A stretch of DNA of 64,000 bases from Rhizomys pruinosus (GCA_009823505.1 VZQC01006589.1:2355847-2419846); one strand, 5' to 3'; counted from the stretch's first letter, positions 10,173-21,390 are shown. Notes: generated by a model from the sequence alone, not told the origin. Numbers and translations are program-made.

Positions 10173-11152
10173 AGAAAAATAACTTCATGGTAATTTGTAA
10201 GAGAGCAGAGAGCAGCTTCTAGGCTGAGACAGTAAAGGTATTCGAGCTCCTGAGAGTCTGATTAGATGCTGACGGTAGATGGACTCCTGGACTCTTCGTT
10301 ATGCCACTGATCTGTTCTACACATTGTGGAGCATCTGGTGCTCCTTACACTGTCCCTTAAGAGCCAATAGTGCCACCTAGTAATTGGGACTACCAAATAT
10401 GTGCCCTTCCTAACAGAAATCTCAAAAGGCCCCCCCAAAACACCACTGCTTCAGTTGAGATGTGCTGACCTCTGCTGTTTCCAGGGTTTACATCTTTTGA
10501 TATTTTAGCATTTTAAGCTGACAAGTAATACTCCCTGGTGTTGGATTCCATAAGAGATGATACAAAAGTTAGTTATACTCATGCATTGTTGGATAAAAAC
10601 TGTTATAGCTATTATATAATAAAATTATGTATGGACCAAAAACGTCCCATGCCTATAGAGAAGGATTAGAAACTTCCTCTCTCATCATCTCTGAAGATAC
10701 TTTCAGTCACAATTCAGAGCATTCTTGCAGTGATATTGTGACACTACAAATTGTAATTGACTTTCAGAGAACAGACTTCATCTTTTCAATGCCCCTGGGT
10801 ATGTGATCTTACATTAATATACACTTTGTCGAATCTGATTGCTTAATTAGGACCCAGAGTTCCTGTGATAGTTAGAAACTTCCCTTTCCCCCCTTAACAA
10901 AAAAATCTTCATAATACAACATGATTGACACAATTTCATGATGAACAGTTGAAGACTGCAGAAGTCATTAATGCATTTTTATGGTTGTTATTAACATATA
11001 ATTAAACACCCTGGCAGATGTTCATCAAGGAAGTTTCCAGCAGATTTCTTTGCTATTCATTTATTTAAGCATCCTTGGATATTGTGGTAATAAATTCAAG
11101 ATGGGAGAGTTCAGTGAAAGGAAGCAAATGATCTGATAAAAATGCTAAAATA
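10173..11152. other. apparently unique DNA
   Basis: No repeats recognised over about 1 kb. Contains one CTCF-like site (10369-10383). Confidence 0.5.
10369..10383 (-). promoter_or_regulatory. CTCF-like motif
   Basis: The minus strand reads TTACTAGGTGGCACT, which matches the core of the known CTCF motif (AGGTGGCACT) outside any SINE. Sequence match only; occupancy is unknown. Confidence 0.4.
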
Positions 11153-11304
11153 TAGCTGGGCATGGTGGTATACACCTTTAATCCCAGCACTCAGGAGGCA
11201 GAGGCAGGCAGGTCTCTGTGAGTTCAAGGCCAGCCTGGTCTACATAGTGAGTTCCAGGCTACCTGGAGCTAAAAAGAGACCCAGTCTCAAAAAGTACAAA
11301 AAAA
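11153..11304 (+). mobile_element. B1 SINE
   Basis: Complete B1. The flanks ATGCTAAAATATAG and ATACTAAAATATAG form the TSD. Confidence 0.93.
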
Positions 11305-11318
11305 TACTAAAATATAGT

Positions 11319-12399
11319 TATACTAAAAATGAAAAAATAACCTGACATTAACTGATGTGTTTGTCAATTATCTCTTGTTTTTGTGAATATCTTTGGAGTG
11401 CTTCAGAACCATTAATATGGTGCACTAAAATTTCTTAGTAAGCCTTTTGTTGACCAAAAATGGGAACTTCTGTATCTGCTTTGGCAAGTTTGCCTTTTCC
11501 AGATCTGGGATTGCCTCAAATATTTATGTGTGCAATTATTAATGGTATCTTGTCTCTATAAGGAAGTGTTGCTGGCTGATCAGCTGCCTAGAAAATGTTC
11601 TGCCTCTCTTTATTAGCCCAGAATTGTTGCAGGAAGGAGTTTCTAACTATAGATATCTCTTTTTAAATTTTTTTATAGATATCTCTTATCAGCATACTCT
11701 GAATCTATGTGAGGTCATTTACTGAGTTCTAATGAGTCAAATGTAGATGCAAAGTAGGTACCCTGCCTTCCAGACCTGACCTATAGTACCCGTGGACCAC
11801 CATTAAGGATCCCTTATCCCTAATCTGCTAGCCAGATGCCAGAGCTCATAACATTTTTTGAATCCACATGTAGAAAATAGCAGAGCTTCTAGATTTTTGA
11901 TTCCTACAAATGATCAAATGGAAGAGTCCCTCCTTCCCCTGAATTGTTCTTCATGGAACCCAGAAGTATGTGTTCATTGGAAAATACATTCCTGCCGGTT
12001 TATGTCAATAAAATGGAGCTATATTGATGGTTTACTATTGTGCATTCAAATTCTAGGGAAATATCTAAGATGCAGTCCATCCTCAATGAGCCAGTGAGGA
12101 AAAGGGTGTGGAAGAACACGGACCAGGTCAGGGATTGACTTAGATGGGTGGGAAGACTGGAATGTGAATTGCTATCTGACTCCACAGGGCCAGCATTTCC
12201 TTGTATGAGTTTGGAGGTCAGAGAAGAATCTGATAATTCCAGGTCCATGGTGGAGAGGTTCATACAGATAGTAGGTCAGACACTAGAGCAGTTTCACAGA
12301 AATGATGCCATGACCATTAGTACAAGATGGCCCAAGATGACCACCTAGCACATGTAGGAACATTTATACAGACTCTTGCTGTAAGAATAATCACTATCC
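11319..12399. other. apparently unique DNA
   Basis: No mobile element recognised. Open frames on both strands at 11858-12348 are short, overlapping and unlike any family I know. Confidence 0.5.
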
Positions 12400-12648
12400 G
12401 GGCTGGAGAGATGGCCTAGCGGTTAAGAGCGCCGTCCGCTCTTACAGAGGACCCGGGTTCGATCCCCAGCACCCACATGGCAGCCAAGAACCGTCTGAAA
12501 CTCCAATTCCAGGAGAACTCCAGTTCCAGGGGAATCCGACACCCTCTTCTGACCTCCGCGGCATTGCACGACATGGGTGCACACACCTGCATGCAGACAG
12601 TACATTCATACACATACAAAAATAAATAAAATTTAAAAAAAAAAAAAA
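12400..12648 (+). mobile_element. B2 SINE with 17-bp internal duplication
   Basis: Complete, CpG-rich B2 with intact B box (GGTTCGATCCCC) and a 15-A tail. An extra 17 bp (ATTCCAGGAGAACTCCA-type) sits in the middle. Flanked by a near-perfect AATAATCACTATC / AAGAATCACTATC duplication. Confidence 0.93.
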
Positions 12649-12664
12649 AGAAGAATCACTATCT

Positions 12665-13284
12665 CCTATGGGAAACTGATTTCTGTTAGTCCTGATCAGT
12701 ACTGGGCTCCACTCAGCTTAGGGAAGACAAGTACGTGATCTTGGCAGACTCTCCCACATGAATTTTCTTATTTAACCTTTTACATAATGTTATCTCATCT
12801 TACCTGTGGCAGTGGAGGCCCAGGACTGCTGGTGAGCTAATCCACTCGAGGGCCCGAGCTTCCTGCTTCCTCTACACCTTTCCCTGCCTGCTCATCACTT
12901 CCTGTGTCTCTGTGTTCCATCCTTGGCTGGCAGTACTTATCGACATACCCACACTGCTAGTTTAGTGTCCAGAACAAACTCAGCTGATTAATTTCAATAC
13001 CGGTGACCATGATCTGGGCTTGGAGCATTCAAACTACTTGGATCAGGAGTTCACACTCAAACAGAGTGGGCATGCCTGCGGTCACCGTGGTTTTTCCAGT
13101 AATGGATTATACGCCTTTAGGCGTAGTTTTCCTTGCAACTCTCCCCCGGACATTTTTCTCTGCTTATCAGGAAGTTTACTAGATATCGCACAGATGTTAC
13201 TAGAGTTGAGACTTTGTACCCTAGAGATGTCTCTTTTGGAGAGATTGAACTACAAATCCTCTGTTACCATCCTCTGAAAACTAG
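12665..13284. other. apparently unique DNA
   Basis: No repeats recognised. A small perfect hairpin, TACGCC-TTTA-GGCGTA, lies at 13110-13125. Confidence 0.5.
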
Positions 13285-13505
13285 TCTTTCAAGCTACAGG
13301 TTACCAAACCTCTTCTGTAAAGGGACACAATAAATATTTTAGGCTCTGTAAACCACAAGTCTTCTGTCGCAACTATTCCACTCTCATAATCTTAAAAACA
13401 ACCAAAAACAATTCATCAGTAAATGTGTGTGATTGTGTTGCAGTAAAAACTCTTTGTAAAAAGTAGTCCATAAGCTAGATTTCGCTCCATAGCGGTAGTT
13501 TAAAA
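13285..13505 (+). mobile_element. MER5-like hAT (Charlie) DNA transposon relic
   Basis: The line CTTCTGTAAAGGGACACA, AATATTTTAGGCTCTGTAAA and GTCGCAACTATTCCACTCT matches the well-known MER5A pattern. It is a non-autonomous, long-dead mammalian element with no coding capacity. Confidence 0.75.
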
Positions 13506-14261
13506 ATATGTCTATTTTTGGTACATATTATTTTTATGTTTAGTTTTAAATTTCCACTTGAAATTTATTTCTTAATTTTACTAATTTGTCATATTGATGT
13601 GGATATAATGGGAAATAGAAATACCCCATTAGAATACACTGAGATTCTTTATACTCATACATATTTTACTTGAAAAAATTGCATACGGAAACTTTGGATG
13701 TATAAAAATATTTCATATTGAGGAAAAGAAAAATATGATTCCTGACACAGACTTGAGGGGTATAGATAAGAAAAAATTAATATTGGATAAAATGATGTTA
13801 ACAAGGATTTGTTGTATTATTCACTTTGAAAAATACTTGGGATTTTTTGTTTATTTGTTTGTTTGTTTTGTTTTTTGGACCAGGCCCTAGGATTACAATA
13901 AGAAAAAGACACACATGGACCCTGCCAGACACAATTTATGGTTTAGTTGGAGACTCACACACCAAACAAGCAATTATTGCCAATAGTGAGGAATGTGTGT
14001 ACCTGGAGTTTATGGAGGTGAAATGAAGCTTGTCTGGAAAAGGGGAATGACTAAGAGAAAAAGGACATAAGAAAAATGAAATCGATGGAGCACTCCGACT
14101 CTCAGCTTGGACCTTTAATGAGAAAGTTAAGTTAAATATGCATCTGCCATTTTGGAAGACACCAGGAGACATCTTAGGAGGAGGGGCGGCATAATCTGAA
14201 GGTTTGGGAGTTTTTGTTTGTGCGTTTTTAATTTCATCATTTTATTTACTTATTTATTTTG
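13506..14261. other. apparently unique AT-rich DNA
   Basis: Apart from a (TTTG)n-like run near 13848, nothing is recognised. Short frames on both strands at 13826-14172 look like chance. Confidence 0.5.
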
Positions 14262-14560
14262 AAGGGCTGGCGTCAAACCCAGAGACCGCATCAATGTGGG
14301 GTAAGGACACTTTCACCGAAAAGCATTCTCAGCTTTGTTTTTAAATTTTTATTAGTGTTAGTATTATTGAGGATCTCACATAGCCCAGGCTAGCCTAGAA
14401 CTCCCTATGAAGCTGAGCGTGACTTTGCACTTCTGAGTCTCCTGCCTCCACTTCCAGAGTGCTGGGATTACACACGTGCGCCAGCAAGCCTCGTTTGGTG
14501 CGGGTCCTGATCGAACCTGGGGTCTTGTGCATGCTGGCCAAGCACTCCACCAACCTCATA
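14262..14560 (-). mobile_element. ID_B1-type SINE(s)
   Basis: 14355-14560 is a minus-strand B1-like half plus ID head (CCTGATCGAACCTGGGGTCT, GCACTCCACCAAC). 14262-14335 looks like a second, older ID-type head. Confidence 0.65.
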
Positions 14561-15520
14561 ACATCAACAATCCATTTCCTTTATTTTTTCGAATGACATA
14601 TTTTTTTTTTAAGTGGAGTTGTTATGCGGGTGGTGAGAGGTGGGATAAGGACCAGGGTTGACTCTAGGAGGTAAGGACAACTAAGTAGCCAGGAGCAGCA
14701 TTTGAGTTGGGCCAATTTTAAGAAAATTAAGAATGAGAGAGGGAGAGAGTAGAGGCAAGAAACACAGGTAAGAGACTCTGAACAGTACAGGTAATAGGGG
14801 TCAGGCGATGGCACGAACAGGGTTATATTGTATTGTGAAATTGCTTGCCTTTTCTAAAAACTCCTTTGAATTAAAAGTAGCATCTGCTCGGCTGCCTGTG
14901 GCACCGTCTTTTGCTGGATGAACAGCACGGCATTCACAGGCTGCTGACAATGTCTCCTTGTGCTCCGCTATGTTTTAATTATGTTTGACATTCATCACAC
15001 ACCATTATCCAGTGGCAGCCAGTTGCGGAACTGTAGCTTCTTCGGAAGTCAAACAAAAGCAAGGACACATGTAATTATGTATTAATACGCTATTATTATT
15101 ATTATTATTTGGAAGTCAGGAGATGTTTAGGTTGAATACACTTGTGGCTTTCTCCCTCTCACTCAGCTCCTAGGTCTCTTTTTAATACAATTGTAAAAAA
15201 AAAAAATAACCTCAGCCCATAATTTAATTACAAACTACCCCAAACCAGGAACAGTTCAAACAGAATGCTAAATTAGGTTAGGAATCAGAAGAAGATGATG
15301 TCTTTTTATTATGGAGTTTTTGAAATATACAGGCAAGGATAGCACTCTAGTAAATCCAGGAATCTGTCACTCAGCTCCTGAGTCACCATCACACAGCCTA
15401 GCTTATTCCACGTATAATCATACCTACTTTTTATCCTTGACCCGGGCTATTGTAAAGTAAGTTTCAGGTATTCCATTATTCCTCTCATACATATTCTGAG
15501 TGGCTCTTTAAAGAGAACTT
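14561..15520. other. apparently unique DNA with conserved-element candidate
   Basis: No SINE recognised. 14830-15070 is high-complexity DNA with retained CpGs and ATTA motifs. Short (ATT)n at about 15090-15110. Confidence 0.5.
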
Positions 15521-15703
15521 TGGGGCTGGAGAGATGGCTCAGTAGTTACAAGTGCTTGCTGCTCTTGCAGAGGACCTGTCGACAACTGCATATGACTCCA
15601 GCTCCAGGGAATCTGAAACTCTCTCTGGCTCCCTCCAGCATACACACACACATACATACACACACACACACACAAATAAAATAAAAAGAAAATATAAAAT
15701 CTA
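15521..15703 (+). mobile_element. B3-type SINE, internally shortened
   Basis: GGGGCTGGAGAGATGGCTCAG head, missing the GATCCCCAGCACCC part, CA-rich end. AAAGAGAACTTT on both flanks (about 15509 and 15704) is the TSD. Confidence 0.85.
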
Positions 15704-15746
15704 AAAGAGAACTTTTATTACTGTAGATTAATTGTGCAAAGTAATT

Positions 15747-15962
15747 GGTTTATCTGTGGCATTTTCATACCTGTGTGTAATGGGTTTATCTGTGGCATTT
15801 TCAGACCTGTGTGTAATGTACCCTGTGTGTAATGTACCCTGTGTGTAATGTACTCTGAGTGTAATGGGTTTATCTGTGACATTTTCAGACCTGTGTGTAA
15901 TATACCCTGTGTGTAATGTACCCTGTGTGTAATGTACCCTGTGTGTAATGTACTCTGAGTAC
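15747..15962 (+). repeat. nested minisatellite with higher-order structure
   Basis: A 16-bp unit (GTACCCTGTGTGTAAT) is repeated three times after a GGGTTTATCTGTGGCATTTT block at 15782, and four times after the next such block at 15866. The large period is 84 bp. A partial earlier block starts at 15747. Confidence 0.95.
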
Positions 15963-16035
15963 ACTCGCCCTCTGTTCTCTCCTGTTTCCCTTATCCCTCT
16001 CCAATCCCTCACACTCTTCCCCCACCTTTTCTTTG

Positions 16036-16183
16036 ATCCTTTTGAGACAGGGTCTCTCTGTAGCCCCAGCTGGCCTGCAACTCAATATATAGACCAGGCT
16101 GGCCTTGAACTCACAGAGAGATCTGCTTACCTCTGCCTCCCAAGGGCTGGGATTAAAGGCATGTGCTACCACACCTGGCTCCA
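16036..16183 (-). mobile_element. B1 SINE
   Basis: Full-length minus-strand B1. Confidence 0.92.
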
Positions 16184-16199
16184 TGTTTCTTTTTAAACA

Positions 16200-16373
16200 T
16201 TTTTTTTTTTGCGTTTATTTATCGTGTATGTATATGTTTGTGTGCTGGCCTGCATGTAGAGGGCATGGGAGATAACTCACAGGATTCAGTTCTTTCTGCC
16301 CTATGGGTCCTGGAGATTGAAGTTAGGTCATCCTGCTTGGCAACAAGTGCCTTTATTGGCTGAGCCACCTCCC
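16200..16373 (-). mobile_element. B3-type SINE
   Basis: Diverged minus-strand element with CCTATGGGTCCTGGAGATTG, GGCAACAAGTGCC and GGCTGAGCCACCTCCCC. Confidence 0.65.
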
Positions 16374-16394
16374 CATGACTCCTTTTGAAACTCC

Positions 16395-17080
16395 ACAAAT
16401 GACAAGAAATAGGTCATGATTGTCTCTGAGAGTCTAGCTTATTTTGCTTAATGATGATTTCCAGTTCACTTCATTTTCCTGGCAATAACACAATCTTGTT
16501 ATGGTTGAATAAACTCAATGGTATGTCTGTGTCTATATACACTGTTATTTCCTTTATTGATCTGACCACTCATAGATACCTAGGCTGATTTTATAACTTC
16601 ACAGTTGTGAACAGTATGGTAATAAACGGGTGTGCAGGCTTGTCTACTACATGCTGACTTTGATTCTTTGGGGGTATATAGCCAGAACTGGTATAGCTGG
16701 ATGACACAGTCACTCCGCTTTTAACTTTTTAGGCACCTCCATACTGATTTCCATAGTGGCTGGACTAATGTACACCCCCACCAGCAGTATATGAGTTCCC
16801 CTTCCCCTCCGATCTTCATCAGCATTTGTTGGTTTTGGTCTTCTTGAAGCTAGCCTTTCTGAAATGGGTTAGATAGACTCTCACTTTTTCTTTTATTAAC
16901 ATATATTAATTGTACAAGACAATGGGTTTTATTATATTTTCATACATGTATATTATATACCTTGATCATATTCACCTCCCGGTTACCATCTCTTCCCCTC
17001 CACACTGTCTCTTCTCTGTTACCCATCACTTAACCCCTTCACACTGTCTCTCTTCCTCTTCCTAAGTGGTCCCCCTTCTA
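16395..17080 (-). mobile_element. old LINE-1 fragment (ORF2 end and 3' region)
   Basis: TATAGCCAGAACTGGTATAG, CTCCATACTGATTTCCATAG and TGTACACCCCCACCAGCAG are antisense L1 ORF2 3' sequence. No open frame remains. The 16895-17080 part resembles another old L1-associated tract. Confidence 0.8.
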
Positions 17081-17092
17081 TTTTTATTTTTC

Positions 17093-17236
17093 ATCTCTTT
17101 GAGATAGGGTCTCCCTATACCCCCAGCTGGCCCGGAACGCACTCTGTAGACCAGGCTGGCCTTGAACTCACAGAGATCCGTCTGCATCTGCCTCCCAAGT
17201 GCTAGGATTAAAGGCATGCACCACCATGCCGAGCTT
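17093..17236 (-). mobile_element. B1 SINE
   Basis: Full-length minus B1 abutting a partial B2 with no gap. Confidence 0.9.
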
Positions 17237-17331
17237 AAAGATGGTTCTTAGCCGCCATCTGGGGGCTGGGAATTGAACCCGGGTCCTCTGCAAGAGCAAT
17301 TGGCTTAACCACTGAGCCATCTCTCCAGCCC
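17237..17331 (-). mobile_element. B2 SINE head half
   Basis: Only the 5' half of a B2 (minus strand), joined directly to the B1 head at 17236. The 3' half is absent, so the B1 insertion or a deletion removed it. Confidence 0.85.
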
Positions 17332-17514
17332 CCCCCCCTTTTTAGGTCTGATTTATTTAATTTATCACGATAACTTTAGTTCCATTTACCTGTAAATGAA
17401 ACAATTTTTATTAATCTTTATGGATGTTTCTTGATTAAATACATATTTGAGGTATTCTATATACAACACTTAAACAGGATGATTAAAAATTAATTTTAAA
17501 ATATTTATATTTTA

Positions 17515-17740
17515 TGGGGCAGGAGAGATAGTTCAGTGATTAAGAGCACTGCTTGCTACTCTTACAGATGACCCAGGTCGATTCCCAGCACCCACATGGC
17601 AGCTAACAACTGTCTGTAACTCCAGTTCCAAGGGATCTGACATGCTCTTCTCACCTCTGCAGAAATTGCTTGACATGAATATATTGCCTTACATACATGA
17701 AGGCAACATATTCATAAACATAAAATAAAAATAATAGATA
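17515..17740 (+). mobile_element. B2/B3-type SINE
   Basis: Complete, moderately diverged copy with GATTCCCAGCACCCACATGG. Confidence 0.88.
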
Positions 17741-18195
17741 AAATATCAAAAATTATATTTTACTATTAAAAGGAAATGGACAATACTACAGTGACTCCTT
17801 CTAGAGTCCCATTTCCATTTCTAATCATTAAAAGGAAAAGTAATATTTAGTTATAAGTCCTATAAAATTTTGATTTCTAACAGGCCTGACCTCCGGTTTA
17901 TATCAGTGTTATTAATATTTAGTAATTAATGAAAACATTATTATTAAAAGAAAATTTAAAGAAATACTATACCTAGTTTCTTCTACAATATAGTTTTGAT
18001 TTGCTTTTCAAAACTATATCTGGTATGATACTAATATGATAAAATCCATTAAACCAGTATCCACAAGTCAGAGCTATAATCATTTAATTAAGATCAGTCT
18101 TTGCTAGAGTTAAAGCTAGCCACTCCACATGAACTTACAGCTAGGAAATCAAACTAGCCAAAAGGAAAAATAAAATTAAAAGATAATAGACTTGT
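17741..18195. other. apparently unique AT-rich DNA
   Basis: Nothing recognised. Confidence 0.5.
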
Positions 18196-18428
18196 GGGGG
18201 TTGGAGAGATGGTGCCATGGTTAAGAGCACTGGCTGTTCTTGTAGAGAACCCAGGTTTGAATCCCAGTACCCACATGGTAGCTAACAACCATCTATATCT
18301 CCAGTTCCAGGGGATCTGACGCCCTCTTCGGTCCTCCACAGACATTTCACAACACAGGTGCAATTAGATACATGCAGGTAATACACTCAGACACATTAAA
18401 TAAATAAATAAATAAATAAACAAACAAA

Positions 18429-18459
<31 letters not shown>

Positions 18460-18460
18460 A
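18196..18460 (+). mobile_element. B2/B3-type SINE with (AAAT)n tail
   Basis: B2 body followed by a long AAAT tetranucleotide tail (about 18398-18460). Confidence 0.88.
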
Positions 18461-18563
18461 ATAGATTTGCTTAAATACCCCAGATATAAATAAGACAGCT
18501 CCTAGACTACAAATAACTGTAAGTACAGGGGGAAATAGTCAACTTTGTGTTTTAAAAAAGTAT

Positions 18564-18569
<6 letters not shown>

Positions 18570-18609
<40 letters not shown>

Positions 18610-18642
18610 GTAGGTAGGTAGATAGATAGATAGATAGATAGT
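18570..18642 (+). repeat. (TG)n(TAGG)n(TAGA)n compound microsatellite
   Basis: TG run followed by TAGG and TAGA tetranucleotides. Confidence 0.96.
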
Positions 18643-19160
18643 CACGTACATATTGTCAATTTTGTTTTTTTAATGGATCCTGGCATCACTCCATTAGGCC
18701 AAGCAATGCACTTGATTATTTTAAGAATACTATTTAAATATATTTTAAGTATAATAATCTTATTATATGTTGCATGTAAATATTATGTCAGATACAAAGG
18801 ATGAAAGAAAGAAAAAGCCAGATCGGAATCATGTTGGCTAGTAGTTTTGATGTGATCCAGGAGTGTCTTCCTTAATGACTTTTTCTCTCTCCTGAAGACT
18901 GTTGTCCTGTTTATAACCCAGCATCATCTCTATCAGATTCCAGGAATGAGCTTTCCTAGTATGAGAGACATAGTAATATTTAATAAATAATATGTTCCTA
19001 CTCCCATGTACAAAATATGATGCTTGGCCAACATGGGGAATGTGAATGAAAGTTCTCAGAACAAAACCTACAGCTTGAACTGAACCTCCTACAAGGCTCT
19101 TTAACTGATTAGTACCTCTGTGATTGTGGGGAGCTTAGAAGGTTGCAGCCCAATTCTAAT
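18643..19160. other. apparently unique AT-rich DNA
   Basis: Nothing recognised. Confidence 0.5.
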
Positions 19161-19395
19161 TTTTTAAAAAAGTTTATATTCTTTATTTTTGAGAATTTTA
19201 CAAATAAGTATTGTTTTCCATTATTTCTATCCATCCCAGTCCCCCACCAACTCTTCCCATGCCCCCCTACTTCCTGTCAACTTCTTGTCCTCTTCTTTGA
19301 TTACTCTTATATATACATGCACATACATTTATAAATAAACACATATATGATACACAGAGTCCATTTAGTGGTGCTCATGTGTGCCTGTGTTTAGA
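19161..19395 (-). mobile_element. old LINE-1 3' region fragment
   Basis: Pyrimidine-rich stretch and GAGTCCATTTAGTGGTGCTC resemble the antisense 3' part of old rodent L1. By pattern only. Confidence 0.5.
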
Positions 19396-19836
19396 GCCTA
19401 ATTATGATTTATCTTTAGCTATCTTTAGCTCCCTAAATAACCATTCCTTGCCCACGTTTGTGTCTCACTTAGCATCCTGTAACTAACAGATAAAAACTTT
19501 TTGGGACATATTAGCTTAAAAAAAGTTCTAGCTTCCATCAAGCAAAAGGCTTAGTGTATCAGCATCAGAGGTCAATGGTTGAGATTTCTCTTGTACTATT
19601 ACCACCTACTTAATGTTTCCACCAATGTATTTGAAAAGTGTCTTGATTTATGACTTTTCTTTGTTCTGTTACTATAAAAACATGAAACTACCTCCAGGTT
19701 GGAACATGGAATTTGAAGCAATCTGAGCCTCTGTTCCTGGGCCATGGTTACTCATATTTAGTCCTAGAGCAAACTATCTCTTATTTCTCCTTCAAAAAAA
19801 CCCCAAAAACCTCCAGTGTGTGTGTGGGGGGGGCGC
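19396..19836. other. apparently unique DNA
   Basis: Nothing recognised. Ends in a G-run immediately before the LTR. Confidence 0.5.
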
Positions 19837-20301
19837 TGTGATGGTTAATCCTGGGTGTCAACTTGACTGGACTAAGGAACAAATAAGAGAAAAGGATCTT
19901 CGGATTGGACCACCTCAACCTGGATGGCCCACCCCAAATGTGGGCATTACCTTCTGCCGGCAGGCAGTATAAAGGGCCATGGCAGAGGGAGCTGGTCCCT
20001 TTTTTCCTGTGGCTTGCCTCTCTCTCAGTGAGTTTGTCTTGCTGCTGTGATCAACCCTTTGGATCCCAGTGTGTACTGAGACCGGCAGATCTGGAATCCA
20101 CCGGGCCTTCAGCACCAGACTGGGACTACTGAGACATCCAGCCTTGCGGACTGAGCAGTTCCCTGGATTCTCAGCCTCTCCAGTTCGGCACGGCTACTGT
20201 TGGACTACTTGAGCTCTGTCACGTGAGCAAATCAATAAATTGTATATAGTTATATATTCGTCCTGTTGCTTCTGTTTCTTTAGAGAACCCTGACTAATAC
20301 A
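19837..20301 (+). mobile_element. ERVL-type solo LTR (MLT2/MT2-like)
   Basis: A 465-bp element starting TGTGATGG and ending CTAATACA, with a perfect 5-bp duplication GGCGC at 19832-19836 and 20302-20306. It keeps TATAAA (19968-19973) and AATAAA (20234-20239) in LTR-like order, so the U3/R/U5 layout is readable. No retroviral interior is present. It matches the minus-strand LTR at 3609-4080 over its whole length. Confidence 0.87.
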
Positions 20302-20490
20302 GGCGCTAATCCATTGATCCTTTGATAAGCACCTAAACTGATTCAGTATCTTGGCTATTGTGAATAGTGTACCAATAAATGTGATGTTCAAGTAAAGTAT
20401 CTCTGTAGTATGCTAGAATGCTAGATTAACTTCCTTCAGATATATATGCAGAATTTTATATATACCTGGGTCATATTTTACTTGGATTTA

Positions 20491-20713
20491 AAAAATCTTT
20501 TTATTTATTTTCGTATGTGTATGAACGTACTGTCTGCATGTAGGTTTGTGCACTCGTGTCATGCAATGCCGCGGAGGTCAGAAGAGGGTGTGGGATTCCC
20601 CTGGAACTGAAGTTAAAGACGGTTCTCAGCCGCCATGTGGGTACTGGGAATCAAACCCGGGTCCTCTGCAAGAGCAGTCAGTGCTCCTAACCACTAGGCC
20701 ATCTCTCCAGCCC
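20491..20713 (-). mobile_element. B2 SINE nested in L1
   Basis: Complete CpG-rich B2. TTTACTTGGATTT is duplicated on both sides. Confidence 0.92.
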
Positions 20714-20755
20714 CTTTACTTGGATTTTAAATGTTCAAAGAACTTCCATACTGAT

Positions 20756-20757
20756 AT

Positions 20758-20793
<36 letters not shown>

Positions 20794-20994
20794 TGTGTAT
20801 GAGTGTACTGTTTGCATGTAGATTGGTGCACCCGTGTCGTGCAATGCCTCCAAGGTCAGAAAGAGGGCATTGGATTCCCCTGGAACTGGAGTTAAAGACG
20901 GTTCTTAGCCACCATGTGGGTGCTGGGAATCAAACCCCGGTCCTCTGCAAGAGCAGTTGGTGCTCTTAACCGCTGAGCCATCTCTCCAGGCCCC
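20756..20994 (-). mobile_element. B2 SINE with (TTTA)n tail, nested in L1
   Basis: Tail of about eight ATTT units. Flanks CCATACTGAT and CCACACTGAT form the TSD. Confidence 0.9.
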
Positions 20995-21234
20995 CACACT
21001 GATTTTCATAGTGGCAGTGATGCACTTCCTCCAGGAAGGCCACAACTCCTAAAGGTTCCATAATCTCAAACAGCACCAACTGGGGACCAAGTGTTCAAAC
21101 ACAGGAGACTGTAGGGGACAGTTCATATTCAGACTATAGCAGTATGCTATTTTGGAGAAGACAGAGAATGTGCTATTGAAAAAGTTTCTATAATTCTTAC
21201 GGCACTAATCATAAAAATATTTATCTTTTATTTA

Positions 21235-21390
21235 TTCATTCACTTATTCATTTGTTGAGACAGAGTCTCATGTAACTCAGATTTGCCTTGTCTACATATA
21301 GCCAAGGCTAGACTTGAACTCTAATCCTCTGGCTTCCATCTCCCAAGTGCTGAGATTATAGACATGGGCCAGCATAGTCTGTTCAATATT
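21235..21390 (-). mobile_element. ID_B1/B1-like SINE, diverged
   Basis: GAGACAGAGTCTCATGTAAC, CTAGACTTGAACTCTAATCC and CAAGTGCTGAGATTATAGAC. Confidence 0.7.

Larger units (their letters stand above)
20307..21000 (-). mobile_element. old LINE-1 fragment split by two B2
   Basis: TCTTGGCTATTGTGAATAGT and the ATACTGATTT...CATAGTGGC pieces are antisense L1 ORF2 3' sequence. Two minus-strand B2 copies interrupt it. Confidence 0.72.

Noticed and set aside
12400..12500. tRNA gene signature (A and B box)
   Set aside because: It is the tRNA-derived head of a B2 SINE; no cloverleaf and many copies.
15747..15962. CRISPR-like array
   Set aside because: The spacers are themselves tandem units and the genome is a mammal; it is a minisatellite.
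15728..16184. Antisense repetitive Tyr/Thr/His-rich frame
   Set aside because: Translation of the 16-bp/84-bp minisatellite.
3609..20301. The two ERVL-type LTRs as the ends of one provirus
   Set aside because: They are in opposite orientation, have different target duplications and no retroviral interior lies between them.
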